Assembly (NCBI GenBank): GCA_005502925.1
Contig: SCPD01000011.1
Coordinates: 124,001-188,000 of the forward strand
Source of the DNA: Rhizobiales bacterium Y(2018)
GTDB lineage: Bacteria > Pseudomonadota > Alphaproteobacteria > Rhizobiales > Aestuariivirgaceae
Direction: 5' to 3'
DNA length: 64,000 bases
Shown: piece after piece, positions 38,196 to 46,723 of the stretch
Layout of the letters: each line of letters starts with the position of its first letter
Position numbering within the stretch: position 1 is the stretch's first letter
Made by a program: the position numbers and the translations under genes
The notes under the pieces: model-generated
Seen by the model: only the letters and a program-made list of their open reading frames with translations
Database searches by the model: none
Told to the model about the DNA's origin: nothing

Positions 38196-38798
38196 TTATC
38201 TGGGCCAGGCGAGCCACAATGCGGCGATCACCAGGAGGCCGCCGCTGAGGCGGTCGAGCCAGACGAGGCGTTCACCGGCGAGGAAATTACGCGCTTGCGC
38301 GGCTGAGATTGCAAGCACCGCGCCGAAGACGGCGCTCACCGCCACGAAGGTGGCGCCGAGGATCGAGAGCTGCGGCGCCGCCGGCCGGCTCGGATCGACG
38401 AAGGGCGGCAGGAACGCGGCGAGGAACAGGATGACTTCCGGATTGGCGACGGCGACCAGGAAGCCATCGCGGAACAGTCGCCCCGTCGGCTGCGGCCCGG
38501 CGAGCCCGGCTCTGCCGGCGAACCACAGGCGCGTGAATCCAAGATAAAGAAGAAAAGCGGCGCCGCCGAGCCTGATCCAGTCGAACCAGGTCTTCATCGC
38601 CTCGGCGATCCAGGCCAGGCCGAAGGCCACGAGCGAGATCAGGAGTAAGAAGCCGATGACATTGCCGGCGACGGTGACGAGCCCGCCCCGCACACCCTGC
38701 CCGATGCTGTTGGCGACGATCACCGACATCGCCGGCCCGGGCTTGGCGAAAAGCAGCGCGCTGGCGGCGAGAAAGGCGAAGAAGAGATCGAGCGGCAT
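38196..38798 (-). CDS. LysE/RhtB-family exporter
   Basis: A 200-residue protein with about six hydrophobic helices. The family motif KPGPAMSVIVANSIGQGVRG is at residues 18-37, and NPEVILFLAAFLPPFVDPSR near 115. The substrate is unknown. It reads directly into the methyltransferase gene, so the two probably share an mRNA. It is 21 bases downstream of the HutH-like gene in the same direction. Confidence 0.85.
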   Translation of the reverse strand: MPLDLFFAFLAASALLFAKPGPAMSVIVANSIGQGVRGGLVTVAGNVIGFLLLISLVAFGLAWIAEAMKTWFDWIRLGGAAFLLYLGFTRLWFAGRAGLAGPQPTGRLFRDGFLVAVANPEVILFLAAFLPPFVDPSRPAAPQLSILGATFVAVSAVFGAVLAISAAQARNFLAGERLVWLDRLSGGLLVIAALWLAWPR

Positions 38799-38819
38799 GG
38801 CGGCCTTATCCCAGGTTGC

Positions 38820-40367
38820 TCAGCCCGACGCAATCATCTCGGCGATCCGCACCGTGTCGGCGCCGAGCTCACGATTGTCATCGAACGGCGTGACACGGCT
38901 GCGCACCGCTTTATAGGCCTCAGCGGTGCCGCGGCCGAGCTCGGATGTGACCCCCCGGATCTCCGCCGCATAGGCCGACGCGATGAGTTCCATGGCGATC
39001 AGAGGACGGAGCCGGTCGATGATCTGGCTGGTTTTCGCGACGACGCCCGGCGCCATCGACGCCTGGTCCTCGATCCAGTCGGAAACCGCAATCGGCGTCA
39101 GGGAAATCGGGTTGGCGAGAAAGCGGATTTCCGCCTCCAGCGCGGAAATGGGCTTCTGCAGGATGGCGAGGCCGATGCGGTTCTGGCCCTCGGCGGCGAG
39201 GAAGCGCGGCAGATCCGCCACCGCCGGCGACATGAGCTTGATCGTCCGGTTGGCGATGCCCGCGGCGGCATGGGCAAGCGCTTGGCCCAGCCGCTCCCAG
39301 GCTAGGACGAAGGCGGTCATGTCGAAATTGCCATGCGACACGATCCGGTCTTCTGCGGCCAGCACCACCGGATTGTCGCCGGAGCTCGCGAGCTCGATTT
39401 CGGTCGCGGCGCGCGCCTCCTCGATCGCGTGGCGCAGCGCCCCCCAGACCTGCGGCACGCAGCGATAGCTGAGCGGATCCTGGATGCGCCGGGCGGCGCC
39501 GTCCGCGAACAGCGTGCTCCCCGCCAGCAGGTCGCGCAATTGCGCCGCCACCTTCCTTTGTCCGAAGGCCGGGCGCGCCGCCATCGCGCCCTCATCGAGC
39601 GCGCTGACATTGCCGCGAAAGGCCTCCAGGTTCAGTGCATAGGCTTTCAGCGACCAGAGGAAGGCCCGCTCGATATCCTCGAGCGTCAGGCAGGCTTGCG
39701 CGACCGACAGGCTGTTGGCGACGATGAGGGCATGGCCGTCCTTGGCGTGAATCTCGAGCGGCGGCAGGCCGGCGCGCTTCAGCGCTTCCGCTGCCGGCAG
39801 GGTTTCGCCGCCGTGTTCGGCCTGGCCGTGGCCCAGGAGACCGAGGGTCATATGTGCCAGCGGCGAGAGATCGGCGGCACCGAGCGAGCCGAGCGACGGC
39901 ACCACCGGATGCAGGCCGGCATTGAGCGCCGCGACCAGCCCTTCGAAGACTCCAGGCGAGATGCCGGTGCCGCCCGCCGCCATGCCGGCGATCCTGACCG
40001 CCATCATGGCCCGCACCGCCTCGCCGGGCAGCGGCGGCCCGAAGCCGACGGCATGGCCGAAGGAAATCCGCCGCTGATAGGTGACGAGATCCTCCTCGCC
40101 GAGCGGCGTATCGACCGCGGCGCCGAGCGCCGTGGTCAGCCCATAGACCTTGCGCCCTTCGGCGGCGTGGCGCTCCACCACCGCGCGGCTCGCCTGGATC
40201 CGCGCGTGAATTTCCGGCGAGACTTCGACGCGCGCCCGGCGCCGCGCAATGGCTACAATTTCTTCTGTCCTGAGCGGCGTTGCTGTCAGGCAGATGGGCG
40301 CGAATGTCGAGGACGCATCCACTATCAACTCCTCGGATAGGATGATGGTCTCTCGGATTCTACGCAA
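38820..40367 (-). CDS. Aromatic amino-acid lyase family protein (HutH-like) lacking the MIO triad
   Basis: A 515-residue homologue of histidine/phenylalanine ammonia-lyases. Fold markers are clear: VYGLTTALGAAVDTPLG (equivalent of YGINTGFG, with the catalytic Tyr), SYRCVPQVWGALRHAIEE, and SGDNPVVL. The prosthetic-group motif, normally GSVGASGDLAPLAHM, reads GSLGAADLSPLAHM: one residue is missing and there is no Ser, so the electrophilic MIO group could not form in the usual way. The start at 40367 adds about 22 residues before the normal N-terminus and overlaps the upstream gene by 8 bases. There are no other hut genes nearby. Activity is uncertain. Confidence 0.8.
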   Translation of the reverse strand: MRRIRETIILSEELIVDASSTFAPICLTATPLRTEEIVAIARRRARVEVSPEIHARIQASRAVVERHAAEGRKVYGLTTALGAAVDTPLGEEDLVTYQRRISFGHAVGFGPPLPGEAVRAMMAVRIAGMAAGGTGISPGVFEGLVAALNAGLHPVVPSLGSLGAADLSPLAHMTLGLLGHGQAEHGGETLPAAEALKRAGLPPLEIHAKDGHALIVANSLSVAQACLTLEDIERAFLWSLKAYALNLEAFRGNVSALDEGAMAARPAFGQRKVAAQLRDLLAGSTLFADGAARRIQDPLSYRCVPQVWGALRHAIEEARAATEIELASSGDNPVVLAAEDRIVSHGNFDMTAFVLAWERLGQALAHAAAGIANRTIKLMSPAVADLPRFLAAEGQNRIGLAILQKPISALEAEIRFLANPISLTPIAVSDWIEDQASMAPGVVAKTSQIIDRLRPLIAMELIASAYAAEIRGVTSELGRGTAEAYKAVRSRVTPFDDNRELGADTVRIAEMIASG

Positions 40368-40890
40368 TCTCCGGAAGAGGATTCGGCGTTGGCACTTCCC
40401 TAAGCTTGCGATACGCCGCCTTTGCTCGCTCTAGGCGACCTTCCCCAGCTTTCTCAGGTTTTCTAAGCCTTGTTTCTTCCCACGGATCGCCTTGACCGCC
40501 TCTACCAAATCCCTCCACGGCAAAAAGAAACGCAGCAGTAGCGGCTAACTCCAGTTCAATCGCACCAATTCTGGCTGCCGCAGACACAAACGGAACGCGA
40601 GCAAGATTCGCCCCCCCCTGCTCGGGGATGGTAAATACTGAATACCAGCCTCCCCAATCAGTTCGCCGCTCCTCCTCCCGAACCAACCGAAGGCCAATGG
40701 CGAGCTTGATCGCGTCTGCAAGTTCTTCGCTAAACGGACCATAATGCCGATACTCAAATTCAAAATCATCCAAGAGGCCTGCAAGGCTACTTAGATAAGC
40801 AACTTTCTGTAAGCGAGTACGTCCGACCAATTCTCCGCCCGCATCTAAGACAAGGGAGGCAGCTCTCTCATGCAGATCATAAGCTGGCAT
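40360..40890 (-). CDS. YwgA-like small protein, second gene of a low-GC module
   Basis: A 176-residue protein. Residues 20-75 carry GRTRLQKVAYLSSLAGLL and EYRHYGPFSEELADAI, the pattern of the YwgA family, related in general shape to winged-helix-like DUF4065 (Panacea) antitoxin domains. The function of YwgA is not established. The C-terminal third is Arg/Lys/Glu-rich (ETRLRKPEKAGEGRLERAKA). It starts 14 bases inside the end of the HD-phosphohydrolase gene, so translation is coupled. In Bacillus, as I recall, ywgA also lies by the HD gene ywfO, supporting a functional link. GC content is far below the surroundings. Confidence 0.6.
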   Translation of the reverse strand: MPAYDLHERAASLVLDAGGELVGRTRLQKVAYLSSLAGLLDDFEFEYRHYGPFSEELADAIKLAIGLRLVREEERRTDWGGWYSVFTIPEQGGANLARVPFVSAAARIGAIELELAATAAFLFAVEGFGRGGQGDPWEETRLRKPEKAGEGRLERAKAAYRKLREVPTPNPLPEIA

Positions 40891-42388
40891 TTTTTTCTCC
40901 CGTCGTTTTCTCTACGATCTTTAAGATCATAGATTTTCCATCAGAGTCATCTTCGCTTATATAAACTCGACTAATTTCAAAGGATTCCGCTCCAGAGACT
41001 ACGGACGAGAGGTGGGCCATATCCTCTATTTCATCGCCCTTGCGTATCAATATTTGATTCAAAGGTGTTTGTGAGTCTTGGAACTTCTTGTAAGGAGAGC
41101 GACGATACTCATCTATGAGAATCTCACGCCCACCACTCTTTCTCCGATGAACAACACGCTCCTCTAATTCTTTCAAAATAGACTTTACGCTCAAAGATAT
41201 TCTTGCTTCTCGCTCACGTCGGTCATCAATCGTCATGCCTCTCCTGACAGGAGTACGCCCCTCAATCAGTCTCCTGATATCTATACATTTTAACAATCTC
41301 CTAGTCTGAAGCCTATTCGCATACTCTGACACAAGCCTATCCTTCGCTTGAGACAGAAAAAACAAGCTTCCCCAAAAAACGGAATCGTCCAACAGAATTG
41401 CGTTTTCAATCTTCTTAGGATCAGAAAGAAAGAGCATTAACGGATGGCGGTCAGGAAGCCCACATGCGCTTTGGTCCTCCCTCTCAATTAGCGAATGCAA
41501 TCTCACTATCAGAGAAGAGAAAATTTTCTCGGCCCCCCGAGTAGTCTTGTGAAGATAAACATTGGGATAAAGCTGAAATAAAGAAAGAACATAATGTTCC
41601 GCGGCGTGAAATGCCTTCGGACCCAAAACAAGGGTCTTAACCTCACCAGCCGCCTCTTCGTCCGCGTTCAAGGGAATAGTCCCTACTTCCAAGTTGGCTA
41701 GTATCCATGTTGCATCTACACCACTTCCTTGAACCCCAGTCATCAAGCGATCGCGCTGCATGTAATCGAGACGATCGGCATCAAATTGGCTAGATACCAC
41801 CGCATCAAACAAATTCCCTGGCTTCTTATTCCGAATTACATCCGCAACTTCATCAGAGAAACTACGGCCCAATTCAGCATTAAAGACCTCACTCACTTCT
41901 GAATTCCGGATCAGGGTGTCACTTACATTTTCATGAATGGCCATTGGCAGATTGAGCTTCTTGCCAACATCCTCAAACGAATGACTGAACATCCCGTGCC
42001 CCAAATCGTGCACAAGAGCGGCTGCAAGAGCCACTTGTGATTGATGAGTTCGTTTGGCGGGGTCGCGTTCGATTATGGCCATCAATGATCGCGCGATATG
42101 AAATACCCCAACAGAATGTGCGAAACGCGTATGCGTTGCTCCCGGAAATACAAACTCTGAAAAACCAAGTTGTCGAATACGCCGGAGACGTTGAAACGGA
42201 CGTGTTTGCAGGACACGCCACATGGTCTGCTCGAATTGGCCAACGTCAAATTCGATCAAATTATGTAGCGGATCCCGAATACGCTGAGACTTAGTTTGAC
42301 TGCTCATCCCCTGAAGCGCCCGTCCAGCAATCAACGAATCAGATATCTCTATTTCACTTTCAATAGAAAATGATTGGGTTGAGCGCAT
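40877..42388 (-). CDS. HD-domain phosphohydrolase (SAMHD1/YwfO-like dNTPase family)
   Basis: About 503 residues from the ATG at 42388, which has AGGA 8 bases upstream; ATG 42307 (MSSQTKSQRIRDPLHN) is the alternative. The N-terminus RIRDPLHNLIEFD is typical of the family. Metal-binding residues are complete: His in THTRFAHSVGVFHIA (about 90), His-Asp in AALVHDLGHGMFSHSFE (about 126) and Asp in SQFDADRLDYMQRDRLMTG (about 202). Relatives hydrolyse dNTPs, and some deplete nucleotides during phage infection. The 3' half is strikingly A/T-rich: 23 GC of 60 bases at 41161-41220. It is the first gene of the pair with the YwgA-like protein. Confidence 0.85.
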   Translation of the reverse strand: MRSTQSFSIESEIEISDSLIAGRALQGMSSQTKSQRIRDPLHNLIEFDVGQFEQTMWRVLQTRPFQRLRRIRQLGFSEFVFPGATHTRFAHSVGVFHIARSLMAIIERDPAKRTHQSQVALAAALVHDLGHGMFSHSFEDVGKKLNLPMAIHENVSDTLIRNSEVSEVFNAELGRSFSDEVADVIRNKKPGNLFDAVVSSQFDADRLDYMQRDRLMTGVQGSGVDATWILANLEVGTIPLNADEEAAGEVKTLVLGPKAFHAAEHYVLSLFQLYPNVYLHKTTRGAEKIFSSLIVRLHSLIEREDQSACGLPDRHPLMLFLSDPKKIENAILLDDSVFWGSLFFLSQAKDRLVSEYANRLQTRRLLKCIDIRRLIEGRTPVRRGMTIDDRREREARISLSVKSILKELEERVVHRRKSGGREILIDEYRRSPYKKFQDSQTPLNQILIRKGDEIEDMAHLSSVVSGAESFEISRVYISEDDSDGKSMILKIVEKTTGEKNASL

Positions 42389-42453
42389 TGATAATATCCT
42401 GCTCAAGACAAAATACGGACTGAAACTCTCTCATATCATCACAAAGAACAAAA

Positions 42454-42469
42454 CACGAACTAATTCGTG
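42454..42469. promoter_or_regulatory. Perfect palindrome upstream of the HD-phosphohydrolase module
   Basis: CACGAA-CTAA-TTCGTG is a perfect 6-base inverted repeat with a 4-base spacer. It lies 66 bases before the HD-protein start, in the A/T-rich gap between it and the SH3 gene. The position suits an operator over the module promoter, perhaps for autoregulation by the YwgA-like partner. No clear -35/-10 pair was identified. Confidence 0.4.
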
Positions 42470-42533
42470 ACAACAAAACCACACAACGCGGGAACGCAAC
42501 TAACGAATTGAAATAGCACGACTATTTAGACAT

Positions 42534-42899
42534 TCAGTATTCAATTCTTAAATTCGCGTCCGGCACCCAGCCGGTCTCGCCCGCCGCCGTGGTCACCCAG
42601 CAGAAGCCACTTTCAGAGAAATGCAGCGTCACGATATCGCCCGGAGCGACGGTGAGCTCGATCGCGTCGAAATCGCGGATCAAGCGGAGCTTGTCGCCTT
42701 GCGACACGAGCCAATTGCCGGGCGCCCAGCCTTCCTGGCCCGCTTCATTACGGCACCAGATCCAGCCGAAAAGATCCGTTTCCTCGGAATAGTCGGGAAC
42801 GAGGAGATCACCAGCCTTGCCCTTCACCGGATCGGCATAGGGGCGCCGGTATTCCTGCGCCACCTTTGCCGTCAAGCCATCCGGAAAGACGTAGAGCAA
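42534..42899 (-). CDS. Small bacterial SH3-domain protein
   Basis: A 121-residue protein with no signal peptide. Two SH3-like beta barrels can be seen: DLFGWIWCRNEAGQEGWAPG (about 40-64) and SGFCWVTTAAGETGWVPDAN (about 95-117); the G-W-(V/A)-P motifs are typical of variant SH3 folds. The ligand is unknown. It begins 3 bases after the gyrA stop in the same direction, so it is probably made from the gyrA mRNA. It marks the boundary where normal GC resumes after the module on its left. Confidence 0.75.
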   Translation of the reverse strand: MLYVFPDGLTAKVAQEYRRPYADPVKGKAGDLLVPDYSEETDLFGWIWCRNEAGQEGWAPGNWLVSQGDKLRLIRDFDAIELTVAPGDIVTLHFSESGFCWVTTAAGETGWVPDANLRIEY

Positions 42900-42902
42900 G
42901 CC

Positions 42903-45632
42903 TTACTCCTCGCCGCCATTCTCCTCGTCCTCGCTGATGCGCTCGACCGAGACGACATGTTCGTCTTCGGCCGTATCGAGCACGATCACGCCTTGCGTCG
43001 AGCGTCCCGCCTTGCGGATGTCATGGACCGGGCAGCGGATGAGCTGGCCGCCATCGGTGACCAGCATGATCTGGTCCTCGTCCTCGACCGGGAAGGAGGC
43101 CACCAGCGGACCGTTGCGGTCATTGACCGCCATGGCGGTGATGCCTTTGCCGCCGCGCCCGGTGATACGGTATTCGTAGCTCGAGGTGCGCTTGCCATAG
43201 CCGTTGGAGGAGACGGTCAGGATGATCTGCTCGGCCGCCCCCATTTCGGCATAACGTTCCTGGCCGAGTATCGCGTCCTGCGCCTGCGTCGTCTCTTCCT
43301 CGGCCGCGGCATTGCCGTTCTCATCGACCTCTTCACCCGAAACCGCGCGCGCCATCTTGAGATAAGCCAGACGTTCGTCGGCCGAGGCTTCGACATGGCG
43401 CAACAGCGCCATCGAGATCACATGATCGTCGCCGTCGAGGCGGATGCCGCGCACGCCGGTCGAGTCGCGCCCCTTGAAGATGCGCACATCCTCGACGGCG
43501 AAGCGGATGCACTGGCCATGCGCCGTGGTCAGGAGCACATCGTCGGCGACGGTGCAGATGTCGACGCCGGCGATCTGGTCGCCCGGCTCGAGCTTCATGG
43601 CGATCTTGCCGTTGCGGTTGATGCTTACGAAATCCGACAGCTCGTTGCGCCGGACATTGCCGGAGCGGGTGGCGAACATCAGCTGCAGCGAGCCCCAGCT
43701 CGCCTCGTCCTCGGGCATCGGCATGACCGTGGTGATGCGCTCGTCCTGCGCCAGCGGCAGCAGGTTGATGAGCGCCTTGCCGCGCGCCTGCGGATTGCCG
43801 ACGGGCAGCCGCCACACTTTCATGCGGTAGACCATGCCGGCCGACGAGAAGAACAGGATGGGGGTGTGGGTATTGGCGATGAAGAGCTTGGTGACGAAAT
43901 CTTCCTCGCGCGTCTGCATGCCAGCCCTGCCCTTGCCGCCGCGCCGTTGCGCGCGATAGGCCGAGAGCGGCACGCGTTTGACATAGCCGGTGTGGCTTAC
44001 CGTCACCACCATGTCCTCGCGCTGGATGAGATCCTCGTCCTCGACTTCACCTTCATTGTCGACGATCTGGGTACGGCGCGGCGTCGCGAACTCGGTCTTG
44101 ATAGCGGTGAGCTCGTCCTTGATGATGCTGAAGACGCGGGCGCGGGATCTGAGAATATCCAGATAGTCGGAGATTTCCTTGGCGAGCTTCTCGAGCTCTT
44201 CGGCGATCTCCTCGCGGCCGAGGGCGGTGAGGCGCTGCAGGCGCAGTTCGAGAATGGCGCGCGCCTGTTCTTCCGACAGCTTGTAGGTATCGTCGGCGTC
44301 GAGCTTGTGGCGCGGATCGGCGATGAGCGCGATGAGCGGCGCCATGTCCTTGGCGGGCCAGGCTTTGGCCATCAAGGCCTCGCGTGCCTCGGCGGCGTCC
44401 TTCGACCGGCGGATGAGCGCGATCACCTCGTCGATATTGGCGACCGCGATGGCGAGGCCGACCAGGATATGGGCCCGGTCGCGCGCCTTGTTGAGGAGGA
44501 ACTTCGTCCGCCTGGTGACGACTTCCTCGCGGAAGCCGATGAAGGCCTGGATCAGGTCCTTGACGTTGAGAAGCTCAGGGCGCCCGCCGATGAGCGCGAT
44601 ATTGTTGACGCCGAAGGTCGTCTGCAGGGGCGAGAAGCGGTAGAGCTGGTTCAGTACCACATCGGCCATCGCCTCGCGCTTGAGCTCGACCACCACGCGC
44701 ATGCCGTGCCGGTCGCTTTCGTCGCGGATGTCGGAAATGCCCTCGATCTTCTTCTCGCGCACCAGCTCGGCGATCTTTTCGATCATCGTCGCCTTGTTCA
44801 CCTGATAGGGAATCTCGTGGATGATGAGCGCCTCGCGCTCCTTGCGCAGTTCCTCGGTGGTGACCTTGCCGCGCATGACGACCGAGCCGCGCCCCGTATG
44901 CATCGCCGACCTGATGCCGGCGCGCCCCAGGATGATCGCACCCGTGGGGAAATCAGGGCCCGGGATGATGTTCATCAATTCTTCGATGGTGATGCCGGGA
45001 TTGTCGATCGTGGCGATGGTGCCGTCGATCACTTCGCCCAGATTATGCGGCGCCATGTTGGTCGCCATGCCGACCGCGATGCCGCCGGCGCCATTGACGA
45101 GCAGATTGGGATATTTCGCCGGCAGGACCGTCGGCTCGTGGAATTCGTTGGAATAGTTGGCGACGAAATTGACCGTGTCCTTGTCGAGATCGTCGAGCAA
45201 CGGAATGGCCGATTTGGCGAGACGGGCCTCGGTATAACGTTCGGCCGCCGGCGGGTCGCCGTCGACCGAGCCGAAATTGCCCTGCCCGTCGATGAGCGGC
45301 AGACGCAGCGAGAACTCCTGCGCCAGGCGCACCAGCGCGTCATAGATCGCGAGATTGCCATGCGGATGGTATTTACCCATCACGTCGCCGGTGACGCGCG
45401 CCGATTTCTTATGCGCCTTGTCGGGCGTGAAGCCGTTCTCGTACATTGTGTAGAGAATGCGCCGGTGCACCGGCTTGAGGCCGTCGCGGACATCGGGCAA
45501 AGCGCGCGATACGATCACGCTCATCGCGTAATCGAGATAACTCTTCTTCATCTCCTCTTCGATGGAGATGGGCGCGATTTCACCCGGATTGCCGGAGGAA
45601 TTCGGATCGGTCTTGTCGTCTTTGTCGGCCAC
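42903..45632 (-). CDS. gyrA: DNA gyrase subunit A
   Basis: A 909-residue topoisomerase subunit that cuts and rejoins DNA for negative supercoiling. The catalytic Tyr lies in [10 protein letters not shown], and the winged-helix region reads [18 protein letters not shown]. The GyrA box QRRGGKG (in [14 protein letters not shown]), which separates gyrase from topoisomerase IV, is intact, followed by the six-bladed C-terminal domain and an acidic tail. In the quinolone-binding region, E. coli positions 82-83 (Asp-Ser) read Asn-Leu. The start is ATG 45632; the preceding 178 bases to the ROK gene hold the promoter. Confidence 0.97.
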   Translation of the reverse strand: MADKDDKTDPNSSGNPGEIAPISIEEEMKKSYLDYAMSVIVSRALPDVRDGLKPVHRRILYTMYENGFTPDKAHKKSARVTGDVMGKYHPHGNLAIYDALVRLAQEFSLRLPLIDGQGNFGSVDGDPPAAERYTEARLAKSAIPLLDDLDKDTVNFVANYSNEFHEPTVLPAKYPNLLVNGAGGIAVGMATNMAPHNLGEVIDGTIATIDNPGITIEELMNIIPGPDFPTGAIILGRAGIRSAMHTGRGSVVMRGKVTTEELRKEREALIIHEIPYQVNKATMIEKIAELVREKKIEGISDIRDESDRHGMRVVVELKREAMADVVLNQLYRFSPLQTTFGVNNIALIGGRPELLNVKDLIQAFIGFREEVVTRRTKFLLNKARDRAHILVGLAIAVANIDEVIALIRRSKDAAEAREALMAKAWPAKDMAPLIALIADPRHKLDADDTYKLSEEQARAILELRLQRLTALGREEIAEELEKLAKEISDYLDILRSRARVFSIIKDELTAIKTEFATPRRTQIVDNEGEVEDEDLIQREDMVVTVSHTGYVKRVPLSAYRAQRRGGKGRAGMQTREEDFVTKLFIANTHTPILFFSSAGMVYRMKVWRLPVGNPQARGKALINLLPLAQDERITTVMPMPEDEASWGSLQLMFATRSGNVRRNELSDFVSINRNGKIAMKLEPGDQIAGVDICTVADDVLLTTAHGQCIRFAVEDVRIFKGRDSTGVRGIRLDGDDHVISMALLRHVEASADERLAYLKMARAVSGEEVDENGNAAAEEETTQAQDAILGQERYAEMGAAEQIILTVSSNGYGKRTSSYEYRITGRGGKGITAMAVNDRNGPLVASFPVEDEDQIMLVTDGGQLIRCPVHDIRKAGRSTQGVIVLDTAEDEHVVSVERISEDEENGGEE

Positions 45633-45789
45633 TGGAATCCTGACGGAATAACGCTCTTCATGAACCGTCGATAAGGCCTGGGAGGCCTCGTTTCTGGAAA
45701 CGATTCGAGCGGCGGAACATAATAGCCGCCAAGGCCTGCCAGAAGCAATGCCAAGCGCATGAAAAACGGGCCAAAAATGCCGATTTTAT

Positions 45790-45806
45790 GGGCCTGAATC
45801 AGGCCC
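45790..45806 (-). terminator. Small palindrome after the ROK kinase gene
   Basis: GGGCCTGA-A-TCAGGCCC lies 6 bases... inside the trailer just past the ROK stop. Read on the minus strand it is followed by an A/T-rich stretch ending in TTTTT. The loop is too tight for a standard hairpin unless the inner pairs open. It is a weak terminator candidate for the nagB-like/ROK operon. Confidence 0.3.
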
Positions 45807-45811
45807 TGAAA

Positions 45812-46723
45812 TCAAGGCCTTGCGAAGGGGTGTCCGCCATGCAGCGCAGCCGCCCCGATGACCCCGGCGGAAGCCTCGAGATGGCTCGGCATAAGCGGAA
45901 GTTTCCGGCATTCCTCAGCCCAGATATAGGCCGGCACTTTGGCCCGCAGCATGTCGAAATAGCGAGGTGCGGCCCCCAGTCCCCCGCCGATCACCACCCC
46001 ATGGGGATCGATCAGGTTGATCATTTGGCCGATAGAGCTGGCGAGTGCCGTCGTTGCTTCATCGAGAAGCGCCTCCCCTTCGGGCCCTGCCTCTCCCTCG
46101 ACCATCATGCGAGCGGTGGCGGTCCTTCCCGTGCGGACCGTATAAGCCTCGCTCATGCCGAGGCCGGACGCGAATGCCTCCAGATTGAATGTGGTCCGCT
46201 GGCCGGTTCCCGCTGCGAAGGAGACGAGATCGCTCGATGCGAAATGGATGGCGAAGCCATGAGCGCCGCGCTCGATGAAGCCATCCCGGCAGACGGCGCA
46301 GCTGAGGCCCGTGCCGACCGACACGAAGATGAAGCTCGCCAGCTCACGGCCATGGCCATAGAGCAGTTCGGCCAGAGCGGCGAGACGCACGTCGCTCTCG
46401 ACCCTGACTGGCGCAAAACGGGCCAGAGCGCGCGGTAAGTCGACGCCGCGCCAATCGGCGATCCATTGGCTGGCCGGCGTGCCATCAAGCCGCACCAGTT
46501 CCGGCAAGCCGATGCCGAGGCCAGTGGGCCGGATACCGGCCCGGACCGACGCGGCCTCCATTTGCCGGGCTGCCTCCGCGATGGTGGTGATGATGGCCCG
46601 AGCATCCTTTCCGCGCGGTGTCGGAAATTCGGCACGGTCGATCAGCCGGCCGGCCTCCAGTTCAACGAGGCCCGCGGCGATCTTCGTGCCGCCGACATCG
46701 ACGCCGATGGCCCAGCGCGTCAC
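45812..46723 (-). CDS. ROK-family sugar kinase
   Basis: A 303-residue kinase from the GTG at 46723 (VTRWAIGVDVGGTKIAAG), overlapping the upstream gene by four bases; 16 open codons further upstream are ignored. The phosphate-loop DVGGTK is at residues 9-14, and catalytic-type GIGLPELV and the SVGTGLSCAV segment follow. The Cys-rich ROK zinc motif (GHxxxxxxxxxCxCGxxGC) is not present: the matching region after FIERGAHGFAIHFASS has no Cys. ROK proteins without it exist. Pairing with a NagB-like gene suggests an amino-sugar substrate, for example N-acetylglucosamine. Confidence 0.82.
   Translation of the reverse strand: MTRWAIGVDVGGTKIAAGLVELEAGRLIDRAEFPTPRGKDARAIITTIAEAARQMEAASVRAGIRPTGLGIGLPELVRLDGTPASQWIADWRGVDLPRALARFAPVRVESDVRLAALAELLYGHGRELASFIFVSVGTGLSCAVCRDGFIERGAHGFAIHFASSDLVSFAAGTGQRTTFNLEAFASGLGMSEAYTVRTGRTATARMMVEGEAGPEGEALLDEATTALASSIGQMINLIDPHGVVIGGGLGAAPRYFDMLRAKVPAYIWAEECRKLPLMPSHLEASAGVIGAAALHGGHPFARP

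Noticed and set aside
42621-45674. Plus-strand open frame of about 1000 codons opposite gyrA
   Set aside because: A shadow of gyrA codon bias in a high-GC genome; no ribosome site or recognisable domain.
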